Assembly: GCA_018806915.1 (NCBI GenBank)
Contig: JAGKQI010000073.1
Coordinates: forward strand, 930,001-994,000
Direction: 5' to 3'
From: Phytophthora colocasiae
Taxonomy: Eukaryota; Oomycota; Peronosporomycetes; Peronosporales; Peronosporaceae
DNA length: 64,000 nucleotides
The notes beneath the pieces were generated by a model that saw nothing but the letters and a program-made list of their open reading frames with translations, was not told where the DNA came from and did no database searches. Both the position numbers and the translations under genes were made by a program. Of the stretch, positions 1 to 9,375 are shown in pieces (the first letter of the stretch is position 1; each line of letters opens with the position of its first letter).

Positions 1-190
1 CTCATCTGCAGCACCAGTAATGCCGCTACGAAAGCGACGAACGACTTCATGCAGTAGCTGTCGTCAGCGCAAAACGAGATGCGGTGATCTCACACGAAAT
101 CCCTATTGTACACAGGCAGTCAATACGGACAACAACAGCGTAAAGAGAAGCAGATTAGATGAATATCTGGTTCGCGATATATCTCACTAA
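1..190 (+). pseudogene. 3' end of a DDE transposase gene (upstream copy, cut by window edge)
   Basis: The window opens inside the last 62 codons of a transposase; the stop is at 188-190. The sequence is base-for-base the same as the tail of the complete transposase gene at 739-3768 (offset 3578). It encodes a Cys/Arg-rich tail with a CxxC-type motif (SCSSCRQRKTRC). Whether the rest of this copy is intact cannot be seen. Confidence 0.85.
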
Positions 191-595
191 TCGTACTGCA
201 TATAAGTACCTGGTCGCACGTCTTGCTTTCCTTCGCTCAATGGCCTCGAGATAGTGTATTCTCCCAGTCGACAATGTGTAAATGACCTCGCGAATTGAGT
301 ACAGTGCCTACACGAACGTGCAAACAGTCAATCAGTATTGTGTAAAGCTGGGCGGCCATTAACAACAAGATACAAAGGTTATTGTTGTATGACACCACAC
401 CTTGGACGGGAACACTCTGCTGTAGCAGCCCATAGCTGCGTCCTTCTGCATTGCTGTATGATGTGTGATATCACCGTCGTGTCTGAGCCCAAATACTGGG
501 GAATGAACCGGGACAAAAGCGGTGAAAACCGGTACCGTCCGGTCGGAAGTGGTGCCGACCGGTTGCGGGTCAAGCCCCAGAATAACGTATGAACC
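1..595 (+). repeat. Direct repeat: right end of an upstream transposon copy
   Basis: Positions 1-595 repeat at 3579-4173 with no difference that I could find. The repeat covers the transposase 3' end, the 3' non-coding part and the right terminal inverted repeat (574-595). The upstream copy therefore ends immediately before the left end of the next copy at 602, giving a head-to-tail pair separated only by C bases. Confidence 0.9.
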
Positions 596-601
596 CCCCC
601 C

Positions 602-623
602 GGTTCATGCGATATGTTGGGGC
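602..623 (+). repeat. Left terminal inverted repeat
   Basis: 22 bp beginning GGTTCATGCG; 18/22 identical to the reverse complement of 4152-4173. The element boundary was set here because the similarity stops at the C run on both sides. Confidence 0.7.
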
Positions 624-642
624 CGACAGGCCCCGACATATC
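611..642. repeat. Subterminal hairpin next to the left TIR
   Basis: Two 14-nt arms (611-624 and 629-642) are complementary with one mismatch around a GACA loop. It lies partly inside the left terminal repeat and may be a transposase-binding subterminal structure; that role is inference. Confidence 0.5.
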
Positions 643-738
643 CGATTCCGAACTCCGAACTCCGATATTCCGATTGCTATCAATTTTAAGATTCAGTAAA
701 AAAATAGTTTTGATCAGGCGCAGTGAACTACAACAGAG

Positions 739-3700
739 ATGGCAGACGATGAAGAAAACCCTCAGACAGAGGAGCGTTTAGAGCAACAAGAAGTTACGAG
801 ACTCATTCGTGAAGCGCTAAGCGGGCGGCGGTTCCCCCCAGTGGTGCAATATCCCGAGGCAACTCGCGGAGATGGTCTGCTATCATCACTTTTCTCGTGG
901 CCGGTCGTCGTATGGGTCCCTGAGTGCGAGAACCGGCTTCAGAAGCCATACTGTCTTAAAACGGGATGCTCGTGCTCACCACGTGTGAAAGAGTACCGAC
1001 AGCGCACGGTGGAGGACGTAGACACCAAATACCATTTGCTATACATCAAGTACCAGTGCACTGGAGACGATAAAGGGTGTTTTTCTACTGTGAATGCTGC
1101 TTTCGTTCAGCGCGATGCCCGTCTACTCATGCACTTTCCCTTCGTCATGACAAAGAAGTCCGGGCTGTCGAAGGATTTGATGGAGCTAGTACACGACGGA
1201 ATGACGTCGCCCCATGGGATTTCAAGTACAGTAGCAAGCATTCGGCGCCGTCGTGAGAAACGCTACTACAAGTTGCTGTGTCTGTTTGCTAACGCTGTTC
1301 GGCATCGACGATTGACCAACCCACTTTATTTACCACCTACACCACCTTCTGTCGGGCAGTATATGTGCCTCCAGAAACCGCTTGGAACTGAGACTCTCAC
1401 AGCGGCCTGGCTACAGTCAACCAGCATTTACAGCAGTCTTTGTGAACAAGTAATGAGCCGCGCGAAGGTGAAGAAAGTGCTTCGAGTCGACCACTCCGTT
1501 AAGTTCTGTAAGATGCTAAAAGTATGGCCAGGAGGTACTGGAAACCGAGAGAGCATGACTGACGCCAAGATGTTGCTGCTTCTCCAAAATGAGATTGGCC
1601 AGATTGTCGGAAGGCGCTTGACCCGGTCAGAAAATCACAGCGAGACTCGTGAGCTACTTGAGCATATAAAGGGTGCATTACACTCAACAGAAGATGATGA
1701 TGAGCGGGTTGTCGTTAGTGACAACGCTAATGCGATTCGAAGCCTTGTGAATAGCGTGTTTGGAGATTCTGTAGGCGTTCGACAGGACCCTTTTCACGTT
1801 GTCCAGCGCTTTACTGAGAAGATCAAGAGCAAAATGGAGCGCAAAATTGTGGCACAGCAATTGCATGAAGCGCTGTACAGCATAGACGGAGAACTTCGCC
1901 CTCCAGAAGAGATGACATTTCGCTTCGAAACTGTTCTTCATAACGTGAATCTTGCCGATATTAGTTGCACCATACAGGAGTGGACAGGAAGCGTTGATAG
2001 TAATTTGAAGCAGATTCGCCGTGGAGATTTATATGTGGATTGCAACGTGTTCAGCGAAGGAGGAGGCAGCCATGTCCGTGTTGTCTCCACAAGTCAACTG
2101 GAAGGTTTCCACTCTGCACTAAAGAAGATGCTTGCTCGTTCGGTCTCTGTTGAAATTGGGCTTCGCATTCTCGATTTGTTCATTTTGAAGCATAATTTGA
2201 AGATCGGGTCGCAATACGGACGCAACCCGCCTCTGCATGATGCTGACATTCTCACACTAATACAAACTGCAACACTATGTCGAGGAGCTGCCGTTGAATC
2301 TCCACAGCTTGAGTTTGCAGCCGAGCTCATCTCCGAACCACTTCGACAGCCAACTTATCGATCCGCTACAGACCTGGACTTCGGCTTCGAACAATGGAAT
2401 CAAATGTTCGAAACTGTCCGTATCAATAGTCAGGCACTGGAGAATAGTCTACAACGCGCTCATCAACACAGCGCAAGTATTCGTGAACTTCTTTCCAAGC
2501 AATTGGCATTTATCGAAACACGCAGACTACCCCGAGCCGAGTTCTTCAACTCCTTGTGCATCAATGAACTAGACTACGAGGCCGCCATTGGATTCTCTGG
2601 ACAAGAGTACTCACTGCTTCGGCAAGTTCGATCTGAGCAGCAAGCTTCGGGGCAGAGCTGGGCAGACTGCGTGATGGTAACCACTATCATGTACAACATC
2701 GTGGTATCTTCGAACACGAACACTTGTTTAAACCTCCGGCGACGAAGCTTTGCCACGTTAGCATCTAAGATAGACGGTCTATCATCTCACACTTCACAGG
2801 ACATGCAGCCATCCCGAGGTCGAAATCTGTTCTGCCTTACACGAGCAGAACCCCGTGATGACAATTCCCCACGTGAACAGGAGTTTCAGATCCAATTGTT
2901 CAATGCACTGCGAAAAATGGCAGGAATTCGTAAGCGCCGGCAAGTGTTTTCCATGGTGTACGACTTTGCATGCTGTATATGTACTGGAATTTACCTCAAG
3001 TCGCAGTTTGTACTTCTGAAGATATGGGATAACTTGAAGCACAAGGCTAACCAAAGCACAAAACTCAAGATAAAACTGAAGCTGAGCCCCGAACAAATTG
3101 CCAACTTACGCTGCACAGATATCCACAAAACTAGATCGGAAAAGATACTCAACAACCTGCCAGTCGCCCAAGCAGTAGCCTTTCAGCCCCAAGCTTCAAA
3201 AGCTAATGCATTGTCAGTTGTTCATACTTCAACGGGAACAAACAATAACGGCGAGGCAGCGGAGGAAGGATTGCCAGTATTGAGACTCCATCTCCCCAGC
3301 GAATTCCAACGAATTTCGTGTCGTCGATTCCCAAGTCGCCCCAGCGGCATCTTTCACGGAACAGCAATGTTCCAAGCGCCTGCAACAATAACACCAGAGC
3401 ATGTGTCAATGTTACGTGCACTCTCAAAGTCAATTCCTAATTCAAATGGGAAGTGGGAGTACATTCAGACTGTGTACCAGAAGCATTATCCACATTTGCC
3501 ACTCTCAAACAATGCCTTACGCTGCCGTTTGAAAGAGAAGAAGCCAGGACCAAACGTCTGCACCACAGCACCAGCCTGCTCATCTGCAGCACCAGTAATG
3601 CCGCTACGAAAGCGACGAACGACTTCATGCAGTAGCTGTCGTCAGCGCAAAACGAGATGCGGTGATCTCACACGAAATCCCTATTGTACACAGGCAGTCA

Positions 3701-3768
3701 ATACGGACAACAACAGCGTAAAGAGAAGCAGATTAGATGAATATCTGGTTCGCGATATATCTCACTAA
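739..3768 (+). CDS. DDE-superfamily transposase (DxxH type), 1009 aa
   Basis: This is the transposase of the element at 602-4173, expected to act in the nucleus on the element's terminal repeats. The N-terminal third has paired cysteines (CLKTGCSC, QCTGDDKGCF), probably a zinc-binding region. The RNase-H-like catalytic core is recognisable: first Asp at about residue 251 (RVDHSVKF), second Asp at about 328 (VVSDNANAI), a DxxH motif at about 351 (DPFHVVQRF), and the catalytic Glu at about 455 (QLEGFHSAL). The C-terminal part carries a basic, Cys-rich tail. The ATG at 739 is the first in frame and lies about 137 bp inside the left TIR. There is no internal stop or frameshift over 3 kb, unlike all other transposases in the window. 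The exact superfamily is not settled by inspection; hAT, MULE and Kolobok relatives share this motif set. Confidence 0.8.
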   Translation: MADDEENPQTEERLEQQEVTRLIREALSGRRFPPVVQYPEATRGDGLLSSLFSWPVVVWVPECENRLQKPYCLKTGCSCSPRVKEYRQRTVEDVDTKYHLLYIKYQCTGDDKGCFSTVNAAFVQRDARLLMHFPFVMTKKSGLSKDLMELVHDGMTSPHGISSTVASIRRRREKRYYKLLCLFANAVRHRRLTNPLYLPPTPPSVGQYMCLQKPLGTETLTAAWLQSTSIYSSLCEQVMSRAKVKKVLRVDHSVKFCKMLKVWPGGTGNRESMTDAKMLLLLQNEIGQIVGRRLTRSENHSETRELLEHIKGALHSTEDDDERVVVSDNANAIRSLVNSVFGDSVGVRQDPFHVVQRFTEKIKSKMERKIVAQQLHEALYSIDGELRPPEEMTFRFETVLHNVNLADISCTIQEWTGSVDSNLKQIRRGDLYVDCNVFSEGGGSHVRVVSTSQLEGFHSALKKMLARSVSVEIGLRILDLFILKHNLKIGSQYGRNPPLHDADILTLIQTATLCRGAAVESPQLEFAAELISEPLRQPTYRSATDLDFGFEQWNQMFETVRINSQALENSLQRAHQHSASIRELLSKQLAFIETRRLPRAEFFNSLCINELDYEAAIGFSGQEYSLLRQVRSEQQASGQSWADCVMVTTIMYNIVVSSNTNTCLNLRRRSFATLASKIDGLSSHTSQDMQPSRGRNLFCLTRAEPRDDNSPREQEFQIQLFNALRKMAGIRKRRQVFSMVYDFACCICTGIYLKSQFVLLKIWDNLKHKANQSTKLKIKLKLSPEQIANLRCTDIHKTRSEKILNNLPVAQAVAFQPQASKANALSVVHTSTGTNNNGEAAEEGLPVLRLHLPSEFQRISCRRFPSRPSGIFHGTAMFQAPATITPEHVSMLRALSKSIPNSNGKWEYIQTVYQKHYPHLPLSNNALRCRLKEKKPGPNVCTTAPACSSAAPVMPLRKRRTTSCSSCRQRKTRCGDLTRNPYCTQAVNTDNNSVKRSRLDEYLVRDISH

Positions 3769-4151
3769 TCGTACTGCATATAAGTACCTGGTCGCACGTC
3801 TTGCTTTCCTTCGCTCAATGGCCTCGAGATAGTGTATTCTCCCAGTCGACAATGTGTAAATGACCTCGCGAATTGAGTACAGTGCCTACACGAACGTGCA
3901 AACAGTCAATCAGTATTGTGTAAAGCTGGGCGGCCATTAACAACAAGATACAAAGGTTATTGTTGTATGACACCACACCTTGGACGGGAACACTCTGCTG
4001 TAGCAGCCCATAGCTGCGTCCTTCTGCATTGCTGTATGATGTGTGATATCACCGTCGTGTCTGAGCCCAAATACTGGGGAATGAACCGGGACAAAAGCGG
4101 TGAAAACCGGTACCGTCCGGTCGGAAGTGGTGCCGACCGGTTGCGGGTCAA

Positions 4152-4173
4152 GCCCCAGAATAACGTATGAACC
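4152..4173 (-). repeat. Right terminal inverted repeat
   Basis: 22 bp that in reverse complement pair with 602-623 (18/22). The same sequence ends the upstream copy at 574-595. Confidence 0.7.
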
Positions 4174-4186
4174 CCCCCCCCCCCCC
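4172..4186. repeat. Poly-C tract at transposon right boundary
   Basis: Fifteen consecutive C residues, against eight (594-601) at the junction between the two transposon copies. The first two belong to the terminal repeat. The difference in length fits slippage in a homopolymer. Confidence 0.8.
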
Positions 4187-4570
4187 GAACCACTGAGCTG
4201 TGCGTTTTAGCCCTGTGATTTTCTGGTTTTGACTCTCGAGTTTTTCGCGCACAGCACGCGTAGACCCAAAGGTTTGGAGGAAGAAATGTAAGTTGGACAT
4301 GATGGTGCCTACATCTTCTTCTCTATTTCCACTGCTCGTTGGCGACTTTTGCTCACTGTCCCCTGTTCTTTCTTCTTGAGCCATTCCCTGGCCGATTAAT
4401 AACCGTCGGACTTGATTTTCAAGCCGCTTGATGTCCTTCTCCTGTTCCTGCAACTTAAGACGAACCGCTTGTGTGGAGCCGAACGTGTTTAGGAAGAATA
4501 CCAAGTCCGCCATGGTTTCATCTTGCTCTGCTTGCGGCAAGTCGGAACCCACGGCCTTGATGTCCAGCAT
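4187..4570 (-). pseudogene. Small coiled-coil protein gene, 3' end cut by the transposon
   Basis: Reading from the ATG at 4570 on the minus strand there is an open frame of about 128 codons that runs straight into the poly-C of the transposon. The product has an internal duplication: two modules of the form 'xxLxFFLxTFGSTxAVRxKL' followed by a charged heptad-like stretch (QEQEKDIKRLENQ), suggesting a helix plus coiled coil. No known family is recognised. Pieces of the same gene occur rearranged at 10430-10930 and 23394-23894, always next to an RxLR-type promoter region. The original 3' end is missing because the transposon sits there. A nearby second copy of the flank (GAACCACTGAGCTGTGC at 4187 and 4746) shows local duplication. 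Confidence 0.45.
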
Positions 4571-4606
4571 TATTGACAACTGGCAGAAGAGCAGACCTCT
4601 GAACAT

Positions 4607-4829
4607 GAATATTCACATATGGTATCAGAATTATTATTTGCTTATGAATCACTTTTCAATACCTCTGCGACGGTAGATCGAAGAGTGCACACACAGTACC
4701 GAGTAGTTTCGTTCTCTTCAAGCATTCATCAATTTCTCCCTTGTGGAACCACTGAGCTGTGCATTTTATTTTGACTCAAGAATGCAATTTAGCCCACACC
4801 CGCTATTCGATGGTGACTATTAAAGTCTA
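4607..4829. other. Non-coding, locally repeated flank
   Basis: No gene is visible. The segment repeats a short piece found at 4187 and, inverted, near 10500-10560 and 23470-23520, so it belongs to the same shuffled block as the coiled-coil gene. Confidence 0.5.
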
Positions 4830-5057
4830 AGGCCTATTTTGTTCAGGGCAAGTCGTAACCCACAGTCCCACGATCCAGCATTATTGACATTTTACCTCAA
4901 TGCAGGAAAGCATCTAGATTGCGATAATAAATAGCACAATCTCCCCACAGATACACCGCCATTCCTACCTAGAGTTTGCGGCTGAAAGTCTCGTAAGCTT
5001 GGACAGAGATGATGTAAAGAGGGTCATTTTTAAGTTCACTCTCAAGTGCGGAAGACA
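4830..5057 (+). promoter_or_regulatory. 5' region of effector A1
   Basis: This roughly 210-bp stretch upstream of effector A1 is clearly similar to 10934-11157 and 23898-24121, where no effector gene follows. It ends with an oomycete initiator-like sequence TCATTTTTAAG (5024-5034), 24 to 34 bp before the ATG at 5058. The conservation and position support it being the native A promoter and leader. Confidence 0.55.
5024..5034 (+). promoter_or_regulatory. Oomycete initiator-like element of effector A1
   Basis: TCATTTTTAAG fits the oomycete Inr/FPR core (TCATTYY followed by a T-rich stretch). The same element precedes the B effector genes (GTCATTTTTCAGC) and occurs in the orphan promoters at 11145 and 24109. 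Confidence 0.45.
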
Positions 5058-5773
5058 ATGCATCTCCTGATTGTCTTTGCCCTGACCTTTGCCGCCTTCC
5101 TCGCTGCTGCTGATGTTTCCGCACTAAATGACGCTCCATCCAAGCGACTCCTTCGCGCTGCCGTGAGTGTTGATAGAGAAAAAGAAGAAGAAGAGAGAGA
5201 GGGGTGTTTCAGAAGATCTCAAGTACCGTCTCGAAAATCGCCAAGCCGAATCAAACGGCTATCAAGAACATGGACGCCGATATCGCCAAACTGACCGGAA
5301 CTTCCATCGCCAAAGCGACCGGTACTTCTATGCTTCAAACCTTCAAGGCTGTAGACCCGAAGAATTTCAAGTCGGTGGATGACCTCTTCCGCAGCAAGGC
5401 TTTCCATACATTTGAAAGCTACATCTTCCGCTTCAACCAGCAAGGCGTTACTAGTACCAAGCAAACGGATGTGGTCAGGATTTTCAGAGTTGGATTCGGG
5501 GATAAGAAAGCGCTGAAGCTTTTCATAAAAGCAGGCGAGAGCTCTGACGAGACGGTGAGGGCGACGGGCAAGTACTTCCAAGACCAGCTCCTCAACCAGT
5601 TGACAACGGAGGGTAAATTGTGGTCGGATGTCAAATGGATTTTCCCTAGGAAGTATAAGGCCTACTTCGCGGACGAGTACTTCAAGCTACTCATTAAGCA
5701 GTACCGGGAATCAGAGAAGCAACGATTTGCCCAGATAAAGAAGGAGTTCGCGGCTGCAAAAGCTGCCGCATAA
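5058..5773 (+). pseudogene. RxLR effector A, copy 1 (frameshifted)
   Basis: The reading frame from ATG 5058 encodes a typical oomycete secreted effector N-terminus: a hydrophobic signal peptide (about residues 1-21), then RLLR (residues 30-33, an RxLR motif) and a Glu-rich EER-like stretch. At about 5195-5200 an AG repeat is two bases longer than in copies 2 and 3, which shifts the frame. The C-terminal effector domain (about 180 codons) continues in another frame to the stop at 5771-5773. The domain is paralogous to effector B (shared TGTS.(L/F)QTFK.VDPK and ESYIFR motifs) and has W/Y-type helical character. It also carries a 6-bp insertion (about 5450-5457) absent from the other copies. The product would be truncated shortly after the EER region, so this copy is probably non-functional unless the extra AG is an assembly error. 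Confidence 0.8.
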
Positions 5774-6104
5774 GCACTATTTAGAGTTATCAAGAAATCG
5801 GCCCTTAAAGTTAGACGATCTCGGGGGAATTTTGGACAAGTGTTTCGACTGGATCCAAAGCCACACGACGGAATCTGCGTTTCGCAGTGTTGCTACTGCA
5901 TTGGAGGACGACTATGCGTCTGCGGATACCGGTAGCGAGCACCTGGCAAAAATAAAGAGAACAAACACATTGCCATCAGGAACACACCAGATCATAAGCA
6001 AATGCATTTGCAAACAGCCCAATGCCAAAAAATGACCTCACTACGTAGCAAGGTATACAGTAATACATGTATGTACACGTGTACTACATGTAGCCTCATC
6101 TATC
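5774..6104. other. Intergenic between convergent effectors A1 and B1
   Basis: 331 bp between two converging stop codons. An open stretch at 5832-6035 has no ATG start and no recognisable product. A short palindromic run around 6063-6092 (repeated TACATGT/ACATGTA) could fold. The same spacer is present in units 2 and 3. Confidence 0.5.
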
Positions 6105-6782
6105 TTATGTAGCAGCGTTTGCAGCCGTTCTTGCCCTCTCTAACTTGGCCAATCGGGTAGCTTTCTTCTGGGTATCACGGGCGAGCTCAATGAGTACCGT
6201 GGCGTACTTGTTCTCAAAGTAGCTATTATACTTGGCAGGGACAATTTTAGAGACCTGCTTCCACGTCTTGCCCTCCATCGCCCACTGAGTGAGCAGCTGG
6301 TTCCCGAAATATCTGCCCGAGCTCTTCACCGCTTCGTCGGAGCTCTTGGCTGCATCAAGGAAAAGCTGCATTGCTTGCTTATCCCCGAATCCGTTGCTGA
6401 AAACCTTGGCCACACTCGTTTGCTTGTTGCTGTTTTGCTGGTTCAAGCGGAAGATGTAGCTCTCCAATCCGCTGAAAGCCTTGCTGCTGAATAGTTCATC
6501 CACCGAATTGAACTTCTTTGGGTCCACAGACTTGAAGGTTTGGAATAGGGATGTTCCGGTCACTTTGGCGATCTTGGGGTTGTCTAGGGCCTTCACAGCC
6601 GTTGGCTTAAAGAGTTTTGTAACACTGCTTGGGAGCGTCTGCCACAGCCCTCTCTCTTCTTCGTCGTCAACGCTCACGGTAGAGCGCAGGAGTCGCTTGG
6701 ATGGAGAATCATCCAGCGCGGAGACATCAGCAGCAGCGAGGAAAGCGGCAAGGGTCAGGGCAAAGACAATCAGGAGACGCAT
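6105..6782 (-). CDS. RxLR effector B, copy 1 (225 aa)
   Basis: Predicted secreted host-targeted effector. Residues 1-21 form a signal peptide (MRLLIVFALTLAAFLAAADV start), RLLR lies at 30-33 and EER at 42-44, the canonical RxLR-EER arrangement that in Phytophthora is associated with delivery into plant cells. The remaining roughly 180 residues are helical with a W/Y-like module: a conserved Trp (LLTQWAMEGKTW) followed by KYNSYF and a terminal amphipathic helix. ATG 6782 is the only sensible start, placed about 40 bp after an initiator-like element. The gene is intact, convergent with A1, and its protein is identical to copy 2. Its molecular target is unknown. It is paralogous to A, so the pair arose by an older inverted duplication. 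Confidence 0.9.
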   Translation of the reverse strand: MRLLIVFALTLAAFLAAADVSALDDSPSKRLLRSTVSVDDEEERGLWQTLPSSVTKLFKPTAVKALDNPKIAKVTGTSLFQTFKSVDPKKFNSVDELFSSKAFSGLESYIFRLNQQNSNKQTSVAKVFSNGFGDKQAMQLFLDAAKSSDEAVKSSGRYFGNQLLTQWAMEGKTWKQVSKIVPAKYNSYFENKYATVLIELARDTQKKATRLAKLERARTAANAAT

Positions 6783-6818
6783 TGTCGGTTGTAGGTTTTC
6801 GCACTAGAGAGCAAGCTG

Positions 6819-6826
6819 AAAAATGA
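6819..6826 (-). promoter_or_regulatory. Initiator-like element of effector B1
   Basis: On the minus strand GTCATTTTTCAGC, an oomycete Inr-like core, 37 to 44 bp upstream of the B1 ATG. The equivalent sites lie at 19763-19770 and 32725-32732. Confidence 0.4.
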
Positions 6827-7786
6827 CAGTTAATCACTCCCTCGTAGAACTTTACGATGATTTCAGTAAATTATAGCCGTTCACTCATGCAAACTCTAGG
6901 ATGGGAGGGCTGTTCACCTTCCTGGTGTCTTGCACAGGTGGTTTCAGTTGTACCGGATATCTGTGGAATTACTACAATACTGTATTAATAGTGTGTGTCA
7001 TTTTGGTCATAGCACTGCCACTCAATTTACTATCGGATTTGCAAGGTTTTTTTTTATCAACCTTCGTGTACACAAGTTGTCCGATAGTCAGTGGAGACTT
7101 GACAAAAGAGTATCTGGGAGCATGTGAACGCAGGGAAGCGCCCGGACAAAACAAGAAAAATGGATTTATATGTATATGAACAGGACGATCGAAAATATGT
7201 GGAAAAATATAGCGTGGAGTCAACGCAAGTTGCGTTGAACGCAACATCATCTTCGAGCAGAAGGAGATATCGTCAGACCAAGCAATGCAGGAATTTTGGA
7301 GCTCTTGCATTCGACAACTGCAGGCAACCGCGAAAAGAGAAAGGAGATTATCACAAACAGGGATCAATGATGGCACGGGGTTTTATTTGGGGACTCAGCT
7401 GCTCCAACAAAAAACAAAAGGACTTCATCGAAAGTGGAGATTTAGGAGCAGCAGTGGATGTTGTTAAATGGCTACAACGCCCTACAAACACCAAAATTGT
7501 ACGAATTACACTCAAATTTATATCACCAACACTAATATCAGTTGGTAAGCACCCACGCATCAACGAACAACACTTTTGAATCAGGCACTGCCACAATCAT
7601 CCTACACAGCACTGTTCAACGAGCCATCCACACTTTCCAAATTATTAGCCAGCCAGATTGTTCACCTTTTTAGCGAATGAAAAGGAGACCCAAACACGGA
7701 TAGAAAGCAGCTCGTTTTCACCACTTTAGCTTCTCGCCCAACCAACACATATACCTTGCTACGATCTACGCCACCCCACTGCAACG
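6827..7786. other. Upstream flank of B1, no supported gene
   Basis: The first 150 bp or so match the B3 upstream region at 32733-32910 with many differences. After about 6990 the sequence is particular to units 1 and 2. An ATG-initiated 139-codon frame at 7160-7579 has no recognisable domain or signal peptide and is not supported further. Confidence 0.5.
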
Positions 7787-9375
7787 ATGCCTCGCGCCAA
7801 GATCGCTTGGGCCCTTGCAGCTGAAGACCTCTCCATCCACGACAGCAACATGCTGCTGGAATCCTTCAAGGACTACGTTGTGAACAAGAGCAATCTAAGC
7901 TCGTGCTCGCTGTGCTCCGAGCCGGCACCTCATAACATGCGCACGAAGCTGCTGCTGTGCAAGTGCAAGTCCTGCAAAACCGTAGCCCCGTACGCACGTT
8001 GCCCATGGAAGGGAAGGGTGCAGATCTGCATCCTGTCGAACGTGGTGAATCTGTGGGACACGTTTCGCCTCTTCGCTCTCCCCGCGAGGCGCGTTTGACC
8101 GAGAAAATGAAAGCTTTTGCCCGAGACATGTGCACCTACAACCACAAACCTATGAATATCTACAACGGGATCGTGAGGCTCTTCCAAGTTGCGGAGGGTG
8201 CAATGCCGAAGCTGACGACCGTCCAGCGTTTCGTGCGGCACTACCGCCGAGCTCATCTCGGTGGGAGTATTACCACGATGATGTCGTGACGAAGGTCCGG
8301 GAGCACGCATACCGCGGAGAGGAAGAACCAGGGCTCCCTTTCACGTTTACATGGCGCTCTAATTCTAATGGGGAAGCAATTGTTGGCCGTGGTTCTGACG
8401 CGGACACCTTTGCTGACTGTCCTCGAAGCTGCTGCTACGCCGACTTGACCGCGATCCGGCAACCTATGTACTCCACCTAGATACCACCTACAAGTTGAAC
8501 CAGGTGGAATATCCGGTTATGGTTGTGGGCATCTCCGACTGTATGAGCTCCTTTCACCTAGTGGCGTTCTTCATTCTCTCTCAGCAAACTGAGCATCATT
8601 TTTCTGAGGTGCTCTCTATGCTCCGTCGAATGTATACACTGGCGACAAACAAACAGCTCTCAGTTCGCTACATCATGGCTGATGCGGACAAAGCTCAGCG
8701 TAATGCGGTGGACTCAGTGCTCGGCGTGGATAACGAACTCGTCAATTTGATGTGCTACTTTCACGTAGCTGCCAACGTCTACAAACATACACGTGGTATC
8801 CCTATAGCACTTGCTGCTCAAGTTGCTCGAGATATTGCGGATATGCACTATCTCGAGCAACTTAAGCAGCAACTATGCTACATCGGAGGCTGAGTTGGAG
8901 CTTACTAAAGCTCGGTGCATGGAAAGCTGGGATAAGCTTCCTCAGCTCACCAACTTCGTTACCTACTTCAGGTCGGTGTGGCTGAACTCCATCGCTGGCG
9001 GGCCTTCCACACGCCACGCGGTTTTGCTGCTACTAACAATCCTGTAGAGCAGTTCAACCGTGCTATCAAGCGCGATTATACACTGCGTGCTCGCCTCAAA
9101 ATGGGCACACTCATTGATCAGCTCCTACAGCCCGTATATGAGGTGGACACAGCAAGAAACACACGGCAGCAGCACGTCTGCACAACAACATCAACTTGCC
9201 AACCCGTTGCTGGTATGCCTGCCGTCTCCATCCTTGCCTTTTGGAAAGGCTTGCCGTCACAGGTAGCTCCTCCTTCGTGCGGCGATCCTGCGGGTCGTAT
9301 ACGCGCTCGAGCGTGTCAGAAACTACATTCACAGTATTTGACGTCGCGGGCAGCTGCTCACCACCTGTAAGAAAG
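7787..9375 (+). pseudogene. Degenerate MULE transposase (unit 1)
   Basis: A Mutator-like transposase broken by several frameshifts. Readable parts in order: an N-terminal zinc-binding part with CxxC and CKCKSC motifs (7787-8010); a helical segment (TVQRFVRHYRRAH); the DDE core beginning LDTTYK and PVMVVGISD (8480-8530); a second Asp in IMADADKAQRNAV (about 8675); the CYFHV motif (about 8755); and a Glu-containing NNPVEQFNRAIKRDY (about 9035). Frame changes occur near 8010, 8285, 8460, 8880 and 9000. No terminal inverted repeats were identified by eye. The unit 2 copy is nearly identical and broken at the same places, so decay preceded the tandem duplication. Confidence 0.8.

Larger units (their letters stand above)
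602..4173 (+). mobile_element. Complete DDE-type DNA transposon with terminal inverted repeats
   Basis: The left end (602-623) and the right end (4152-4173, read in reverse complement) match at 18 of 22 positions, both beginning GGTTCAT and ending GGGGC. The element is about 3.57 kb and contains one uninterrupted transposase gene. Poly-C tracts (594-601 and 4172-4186) abut both ends, so a conventional target-site duplication cannot be read; either the target was a C run or the ends contain C. The intact ORF and the identical neighbouring copy suggest recent activity. Family assignment is open: the DxxH motif places it in the broad hAT/MULE/Kolobok-like DDE group. Confidence 0.75.

Noticed and set aside
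5832..6035. Open stretch of 67 codons between effectors A1 and B1
   Set aside because: No ATG start, no recognisable product, lies in the spacer between two converging genes.
7160..7579. ATG-started 139-codon frame upstream of the MULE
   Set aside because: No domain, no signal peptide, and duplicated unchanged only because the whole unit is duplicated; composition is not convincing for a gene.
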